This document shows, piece by piece, positions 58,596 to 64,000 of a stretch of DNA of 64,000 bases. The stretch is taken from positions 310,001-374,000 of the forward strand of contig CAVTFV010000006.1 in NCBI GenBank assembly GCA_963734115.1. The letters are read 5' to 3'. The notes beneath the pieces are model-generated. The model had not been told where the DNA came from. It searched no databases and worked only from the letters and a program-made list of their open reading frames with translations. This DNA comes from JARDZU01 sp963734115 (GTDB taxonomy: Bacteria; Actinomycetota; Acidimicrobiia; Spongiisociales; ZC4RG35). Both the position numbers and the translations under genes were made by a program. The stretch's first letter is position 1. Each line of letters begins with the position of its first letter.

Positions 58596-58651
58596 CTCGC
58601 CAGGCTATGCCCCCGCCTTCGAAAGTCCCGTCATCCCGCCGCGACCAACGT

Positions 58652-61378
58652 TCAGACCGCCACGGCCGCCTCCGGCGCAGACGCCCCTCGACGCAGGAAC
58701 AGCTTGATCAACTCTTCGACCACGAGCAGGCTCAAGGCGATCCCGACACAGATCGCCCACTGGTTGAAGCCAAGCTCGACCGTGGAGAAGATGCGCTGGA
58801 GGAACCCGAGCATGGTCACCAGGATGATGGCCAGCAGGGCGAACCCGTAACGTCGCAGCTGGGTTGGGCCGGGCAGCGCGGCCCGGTCGAAGATGGTGTT
58901 TTCCTGATCCCGTGCCATGTAACCGGCGACCAGGTGGAACAGCGACAGCGTGGTCAACAACATCGTGGAGGCGACCGCGGCCCCGTATTCCGGCTCGGCC
59001 AGCAGGTAGACGGCGAGGGTGCCGACGGTCATGACAAAGCCCTGCACACAAAGCCGGACCCAATCCCTGGCGGAGAGGACCGGGGCGCCCACCGGTCTCG
59101 GCGCCCGCTGCATCAGCCCGGGGGTGGGCTCGTCGAAGCCGAGGGCGATGGCGAGGGGGATGTCGATCACCATGTTTAGCCACAGGATCTGGAGCGGGTT
59201 GAGCGGGATGCCCCCGGCGATGGCGAAGATGCCGGCACCGATGAACACGGCGATATAGGCGACCAGGGTCGACATCTGGAAGCGCAGGTACTTGAGGAGG
59301 TTGTCGTAGAGGGCACGTCCGTACTCGACCGCGCCGACGATGGTGGCGAAGTTGTCGTCGGTGAGGATCATCACCGCCGCCTCCTTGGAGACCTCGGTGC
59401 CGGTGATCCCCATCGCCACGCCGATGTCGGCCGCCTTCAGCGCCGGGGCGTCGTTGACTCCGTCTCCGGTCATCGCAACCACGTTCTGGGACTGCTGCAG
59501 CATCCGGACCAGCCGCACCTTGTCTTCGGGGGCGACCCGGGCGATGACCCCGATCTCCGGAAGCTGTTCGATCAGCTGTTCGTCGCTCATCGCCGAGAAC
59601 TGGGCGCCGGTGATCGCCCTGCCTTCGATGCCGAGCTCCCCGGCGATGGCAGCGGCGGTGGTGGCATGGTCGCCGGTGATCATCCGCACCCGGATCCCGG
59701 CGTCGTGGCACTTGGCGATCGCAGCCTTGGCCTCGGCCCGGGGCGGATCGACGATCCCGATCATCGCGAGCAGGGTCAGGTCCTGGACGAGATCGATCAG
59801 GTTCCCGTTCGGATCGAAGGAATCCGGATCGAAGTCCCGCTCGGCGACAACCATCACACGCTCTCCCGATGCCGCCATCCGGTCATTGGCCTCGATGGCG
59901 AGGTCCTTGTTCAGGTCGGTGACGGGGACCTTCCCCCCGTCGGGGCCGAGATAGGAGCCACCTCGGGCGATGAGCACGTCGGGTGCGCCCTTCACATAGC
60001 AACGGATGACCGGAGCGCCGTCACGGCCCTTCATCTCGTGGAAGGTGGCCATGAACTTGTAGTCCGAGTCGAATGGGACCTCGGCCACCCTGGGGTAAGT
60101 CGATCGGGTGCGCTCGATGTCCAACCCGCCTTTGGCCCCGAGCACGATCAGGGCGCCTTCGGTGGGGTCGCCGATGAGGCTCTCCCCGTCGAGGACCGCG
60201 TCGGCGCACAGGATCATCGGCAGCAGACAGTGGTCGAGATCGATATCGGCCCCGCCCACGTGCTTGATCTCACCAATCGTCGAGTAGCCCTCTCCGGAGA
60301 CCTGAAACACGTTCTGGCCGGGGATCACCATCTCCCGGGCGGTCATCTTGTTCAGGGTCAGGGTCCCGGTCTTGTCGGAGCAGATTGCCGAAGTCGAGCC
60401 CAGGGTCTCGACGGCCGGGAGACGTTTCACAATGGCGTGGCGCCGGGCGATCTCCCGGGTGCCGATCGACAAAAGCGCAGTCACCACGGCGGGGAGCCCG
60501 GTGGGGATGGCCGCAACCGCCAGCGCAACTCCGGTGATGAACAGGGTGTCGAAGGTCTCGCCCTGGGCCAGCCCCAGCAACACCACGATGACCAGGGCCA
60601 CCGCGGCGATAGAGGCGATGATCTTGGACAGGGCGTCCAGTTGCTTTTGAAGCGGGGTCTTGTCTGTCTCGGTGGCGGCCAGCATCCCGGCGATGTGGCC
60701 GATCTCGGTCTCCATCCCGGTGGCGGTGATGACGAACTCGCCGCGCCCTCGGGTCACCGAGGTGTTCATGTAGACCATGCAGGTGCGATCGCCGAGAGGC
60801 ACGTCATCTCCCGTCACCGGCGCGATGTCCTTGCTGACCGGGAGGCTCTCCCCGGTCAGGGCCGCTTCCTCGATCTCCAACGTCGCGGCAACGGTGATCC
60901 GACCATCGGCGGGCACCAGATTCCCCGCCTCGACCAGCACCACATCGCCTGGCACCAATTCAGATGCGTCGATCTCTAGGACCTGGCCGTCGCGACGAAC
61001 CCGGGCGATGGTCTTCATCATCGAGGCCAGGGCGGCGACGCTCTCCTCCGCCTTTGCCTCCTGGCGGAGTCCGATCACCGCGTTGAAGACGGTGAGGCCG
61101 GCGAGCAGCACCGTCGTCGGGGTGTCGCCGGTCACCAACTGGTTGACCACTGCCGCCGCCAGCAGCACGATCTGCATGAAGTCCTCGTACTGGCGGAGAA
61201 AGGCCCGGAGCCCCGACTCCTTCTCCCCCTCGGCCAGCCGGTTCTTCCCATACTTGGCCACGCGTTGTTCGACCTCGGGGGCGTCGAGGCCGCGTTGTGG
61301 GTCCACCGCGAGGGTGAGAGCCGCCTCGGTCGCCTCCATGGCGTACCAATCGGCGCGCTCGGTCACTTGTCCGGTCAT
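58652..61378 (-). CDS. P-type cation-transporting ATPase (P2-like)
   Basis: 908 residues from ATG 61378, preceded by a gagggag site. The N-terminal region YAMEATEAALTLAVDPQRGL is typical. The phosphorylation motif is SAICSDKTGTLTLNKM, with TGES in EEAALTGESLPVSK, KGAPD and the hinge TGDGVNDAPALKAAD. TM4 reads AVAAIPTGLPAVVTALLSIG, where SERCA-type calcium pumps have PEGLP, so one cation ligand (Glu) is Thr. TM6 has WLNMVIDIPLAIALGFDEP, keeping the Asn and Asp ligands. The ion is therefore uncertain. The frame is uninterrupted. Confidence 0.9.
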   Translation of the reverse strand: MTGQVTERADWYAMEATEAALTLAVDPQRGLDAPEVEQRVAKYGKNRLAEGEKESGLRAFLRQYEDFMQIVLLAAAVVNQLVTGDTPTTVLLAGLTVFNAVIGLRQEAKAEESVAALASMMKTIARVRRDGQVLEIDASELVPGDVVLVEAGNLVPADGRITVAATLEIEEAALTGESLPVSKDIAPVTGDDVPLGDRTCMVYMNTSVTRGRGEFVITATGMETEIGHIAGMLAATETDKTPLQKQLDALSKIIASIAAVALVIVVLLGLAQGETFDTLFITGVALAVAAIPTGLPAVVTALLSIGTREIARRHAIVKRLPAVETLGSTSAICSDKTGTLTLNKMTAREMVIPGQNVFQVSGEGYSTIGEIKHVGGADIDLDHCLLPMILCADAVLDGESLIGDPTEGALIVLGAKGGLDIERTRSTYPRVAEVPFDSDYKFMATFHEMKGRDGAPVIRCYVKGAPDVLIARGGSYLGPDGGKVPVTDLNKDLAIEANDRMAASGERVMVVAERDFDPDSFDPNGNLIDLVQDLTLLAMIGIVDPPRAEAKAAIAKCHDAGIRVRMITGDHATTAAAIAGELGIEGRAITGAQFSAMSDEQLIEQLPEIGVIARVAPEDKVRLVRMLQQSQNVVAMTGDGVNDAPALKAADIGVAMGITGTEVSKEAAVMILTDDNFATIVGAVEYGRALYDNLLKYLRFQMSTLVAYIAVFIGAGIFAIAGGIPLNPLQILWLNMVIDIPLAIALGFDEPTPGLMQRAPRPVGAPVLSARDWVRLCVQGFVMTVGTLAVYLLAEPEYGAAVASTMLLTTLSLFHLVAGYMARDQENTIFDRAALPGPTQLRRYGFALLAIILVTMLGFLQRIFSTVELGFNQWAICVGIALSLLVVEELIKLFLRRGASAPEAAVAV

Positions 61379-61442
61379 CGTCTCCCTCGGCGTCGTTAGG
61401 GTCGGCTGCACTCGCATCCAACCAGATCGGATCGACCTCAGT

Positions 61443-62937
61443 ATGACCACGATTGTCCCCCGCTGGGAGTGGCGCACCTTCGGCACCGACTTCGGGGTTG
61501 CCGAAGACTTGTTCGCCGCTCTCGAGCCAACGGCGATCCAGGAGTCCAACGAGGTGTATCTGCGCACCGGATCCGGCCCCATCGTCAAGATCCGTGACGA
61601 GCTCATGGACGTGAAGGTGCTTCAGGCGGTGAGTCCCGAAGGTCTCGAGCAATGGGTCCCGGTGATGAAGGAGGGCTTCCCTCTGGCGGCGACAGACGTG
61701 ACCAAGGTCTTCGAGATGCTGGACGATCGCTTCGCCAACGCTGGAGCGCGACTCATACACCCTCGACCAGCTCCTGTCCGAGGTCATCGCGCCCCATCCT
61801 GAGGTGAGCGCGGTGCCAATCCACAAGAAACGGATGCGCTACTCGTTGGACGGCTGCATGGCCGAGCTGACCGATTTGATAGTCGACGGCGTCCCGATGA
61901 GGACGATCGCCATCGAGTCAGAGGATCCGGACAAAGTCATCGCTGCTGTCAATGCCCATGGCCTGGAGACGCTGCTGAATCACAACTTCGTCCGTGCCAT
62001 GACAACCATTCTCGGCGATCGGGGCGAGCGGTATGCCGTCGTCGACGTCGGCACCAACTCGGTCAAGTTCCACGTGGCCGAGCAGACTCCTGATGGGAAG
62101 TGGAAGGCCGTCGCCGACCGGGCCGAGCTGACACGTCTCGGGGAGGGCCAGGAACCCAATGGCGCGATATCCGACGAGGCCATGACGCGCACCGGGACGG
62201 CGATCGCAGCGATGGTGCGCGAGGCCAGAGAGCACCGGGCCCGGGCCATCGTCCTGGTGGGCACTGCGGCGCTGCGCACGGCCTCAAATCGTGACGAGGT
62301 GATCGAGCACATTCGGAAAGGAACCGGGTTCACCGTTGAGGCCATCACCGGTGAGGAGGAAGCTCGCCTCGCCTATCTGGCGGTCAAAGCCGAGCTCAGC
62401 CTGAATCAAGGCTCGTTGGTCGTGTTCGACACCGGAGGGGGAAGCTCCCAGTTCACCTTTGGCGAGGGTGACGAGGTGGTCGAGCGCTTCAGTGTCCCGG
62501 TGGGCGCGGTGCGTTATACGGAGGCCTTTGGGCTCGACGATGCGGTAGAGGTGGATGTTCTCGACTCGGCGCTCGACGCGATCGCCAGTGACCTGTCATC
62601 TCTCGACGATCGCACCCCACCCGATGCACTGGTGGGCATGGGAGGAGCGGTCACCAACATCACTGCGGTATATCACGAGCTAGCGACCTACGACCCCGAC
62701 GTGGTCCAGGGAACGGTCCTGGATCGTGCTGAGATCAATCGACAGATCGAGATGTACCGGACTCAGGACACCGAGGCCCGCCGTTCGATCGTCGGGCTCC
62801 AACCCAAACGCGCCGACGTGATCCTGGCCGGAGCCTGTGTCGTCCGCACCGTGATGGAAAAGCTGGGTCAAGAGATTCTCACGGTGAGCGATCGAGGGCT
62901 ACGTCACGGTCTGATTCGGGAGCGGTTCGGCAACTAG
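61443..62937 (+). CDS. CYTH-domain protein fused to Ppx/GppA exopolyphosphatase (one frame break)
   Basis: About 497 residues. Residues 1-200 form a CYTH (triphosphate tunnel) domain: PRWEWRTFGTDFG, ESNEVYLRTG, VKIRDELMDVKVLQAV, GLEQWVPVMKEGFPL, VPIHKKRMRYSLDGCMAEL and IAIESEDPDKV. Residues about 200-497 are Ppx/GppA with the ATPase-fold phosphate motifs YAVVDVGTNSVKFHV and VVFDTGGGSSQFTFGEGD, plus VLVGTAALRTASN, ITGEEEARLAYLAV and LVGMGGAVTNITAVYHEL. The frame breaks near 61750, in the CYTH domain before SYTLDQLLSEVIAPHPEV. The likely substrate is polyphosphate or (p)ppGpp-type nucleotides. Confidence 0.85.
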
Positions 62938-64000
62938 TCGCTCGGAGCCGCGTCCTCCTGGTGGGCTCGCACCGCCAGATAGGTCTTGGCGTGTATCCGC
63001 TCAGGTCCATAGAGCTCCAACAGGCCATCGGCAGCCAGGACCTCTCTCACCTCGGCCTTCAGATTGGAAAGGTGCAGGGCCAGACCCAGGTCGGCGGCGA
63101 TCTCATGGAGCTCCCGAAGTTTCTCCGCGCCTTGTGAGTCGATGAAGTTCACACTGCCGCAATCGATGACGACGGTGCGGATCGGAGTGTTCCCGATCGA
63201 GCAAGATCTCGCGCAGCTGATCTTGCAGAGCGTCCGCACTGGCGAAGAAGAGACCGCCGTCGAAGCGGACAACCAGCAGTCCAGGGAACGTGACGCCCTC
63301 CGGATAGCTGGCGAGATCTCCGAATACCTGGGTGCCGGGCTGATTCCCCAGTTCGACGATGTTGGGTCGGGTGGAGACGTAGACCAGCCAGACAAGCGAG
63401 AGCACGATTCCGATGATGACTCCCGCCAGCACTCCGAAGGTCAGCACACCGGCGATGGCGGCCACCGCGATCCAGAAGTCGAATCGCTGCACCCGAAACA
63501 GACGACGCAGCGCCGGCACATCCATCATCCCGAACACAACGGCGTCGATGATCACCGCGGCCAACACCGCCTTGGGCAGGTCGGAGAAGAGCGGAGCGAG
63601 GAACAGCATCGTCACCACGACGAGGAGCCCCGTGACCAACGAGGACATCTGAGTCCTAGCGCCGGACTGCTCGTTCAGGGAGCTGGCCGAGAGGCTGGTC
63701 GAGACCGGTATTCCTTGGACCAGGCTGGATCCGACATTGGCCAGACCTTGGGCGACGGACTCCTGATTGATATTGATCCGATAGCCGTGTTTCGAGGCGA
63801 ACTCACGGGCGTCGCCCGCCGACTGGGAGAATCCGATGAGCAGTACTCCGATTGCTGCCGGGCCGATGATCGAGAGATTTGCGGTGAGATAGGCGAGGTC
63901 GGGCACGACCACCGAGGGCAGGCCACTCGGCACCTCGCCGACCAGGGCGATGTCGAGGTCGAGCAGACGTGTCGCCAGAATCCCCAGGACGACGAGCACC
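62934..64000 (-). CDS. SulP anion transporter with STAS domain, 5' end beyond window (one frame break)
   Basis: SulP helices include IIGPAAIGVLLIGFSQSAGD, NVGSSLVQGIPVSTSLSASS, GLLVVVTMLFLAPLFSDLPK and GVLAGVIIGIVLSLVWLVYV. The STAS domain starts near FPGLLVVRFDGGLFFASADA; after a frame break near 63190 it continues TVVIDCGSVNFIDSQGAEKL. There is no cNMP domain, unlike the SulP at 44959-47138. The final bases overlap the Ppx stop by 4 bp (convergent). Confidence 0.85.

Noticed and set aside
59666..60979. Long plus-strand open frame opposite the P-type ATPase (over 400 codons)
   Set aside because: No family pattern; the opposite strand has all P-type ATPase motifs in one frame.
1..64000. tRNA, rRNA, insertion sequences, prophage or attachment sites
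   Set aside because: The gaps between genes are short and none shows a cloverleaf, transposase motif or terminal inverted repeats.

Overview
The window is high-GC, gene-dense bacterial chromosome. Several features point to an actinobacterium (Actinomycetota): a complete conservon (cvnABCD), a mycobacterial-type LigB, Ku plus LigD parts, a deazaflavin (F420)-dependent nitroreductase-like protein, many GTG starts and 1-4 bp stop/start overlaps, and a large number of class III nucleotide cyclase proteins. An uncultivated lineage such as Acidimicrobiia would fit, but that is inference. I see no rRNA, tRNA, CRISPR array, insertion sequence or phage genes. About 20 genes carry one or more single-base frame breaks with intact coding sequence on both sides, sometimes in a homopolymer. 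I read most of these as assembly indels and annotate each such gene as one CDS across the break.

Layout. 0-5.5 kb: an LCP lipoprotein (cut by the window edge), a TPR-cyclase protein, then ligB and a stand-alone LigD polymerase domain. 5.5-12.6 kb: small metabolic and unknown genes (double GNAT, DUF4287, DDN-like nitroreductase, Kelch lipoprotein, PAS protein, metallo-beta-lactamase-fold hydrolase, DUF2255, DUF445) and ku. 12.7-16.1 kb: two flavin oxidases (BBE type and GMC type). 16.1-18.7 kb: a translationally coupled protease cluster. 19.6-24.6 kb: a secreted protein and a large cyclase-ATPase-TPR protein. 24.7-31.5 kb: an LtrA protein and an expanded conservon, namely cvnABCD, a truncated CvnA paralogue and a histidine kinase lacking its phospho-acceptor His. 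32.4-35.3 kb: two repetitive secreted proteins. 35.6-47.1 kb: an FAD desaturase-like enzyme, an intact 1377-residue soluble-adenylyl-cyclase-like protein, an acetyltransferase, an aminotransferase, a second LtrA and a SulP-STAS-cNMP-binding transporter. 47.2-56.4 kb: LigD phosphoesterase-ligase, two more cyclase proteins, a formamidase-like enzyme, an SDR, a hydrolase and a secreted aldose epimerase. 56.5-64 kb: an MFS transporter with a cNMP-binding domain, an HNH protein, a P-type ATPase, a CYTH-Ppx/GppA fusion and a second SulP transporter that runs off the window.

Two themes tie the window together. The first is cyclic-nucleotide signalling: five proteins with class III cyclase domains (two with the C1-C2-NTPase-TPR order of animal soluble adenylyl cyclase) and two transporters with fused cNMP-binding domains lie within 64 kb. 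The second is a non-homologous end-joining toolkit dispersed over four loci: Ku with an N-terminal SAP/Rho-N-like domain, a separate polymerase, a phosphoesterase-ligase and LigB.
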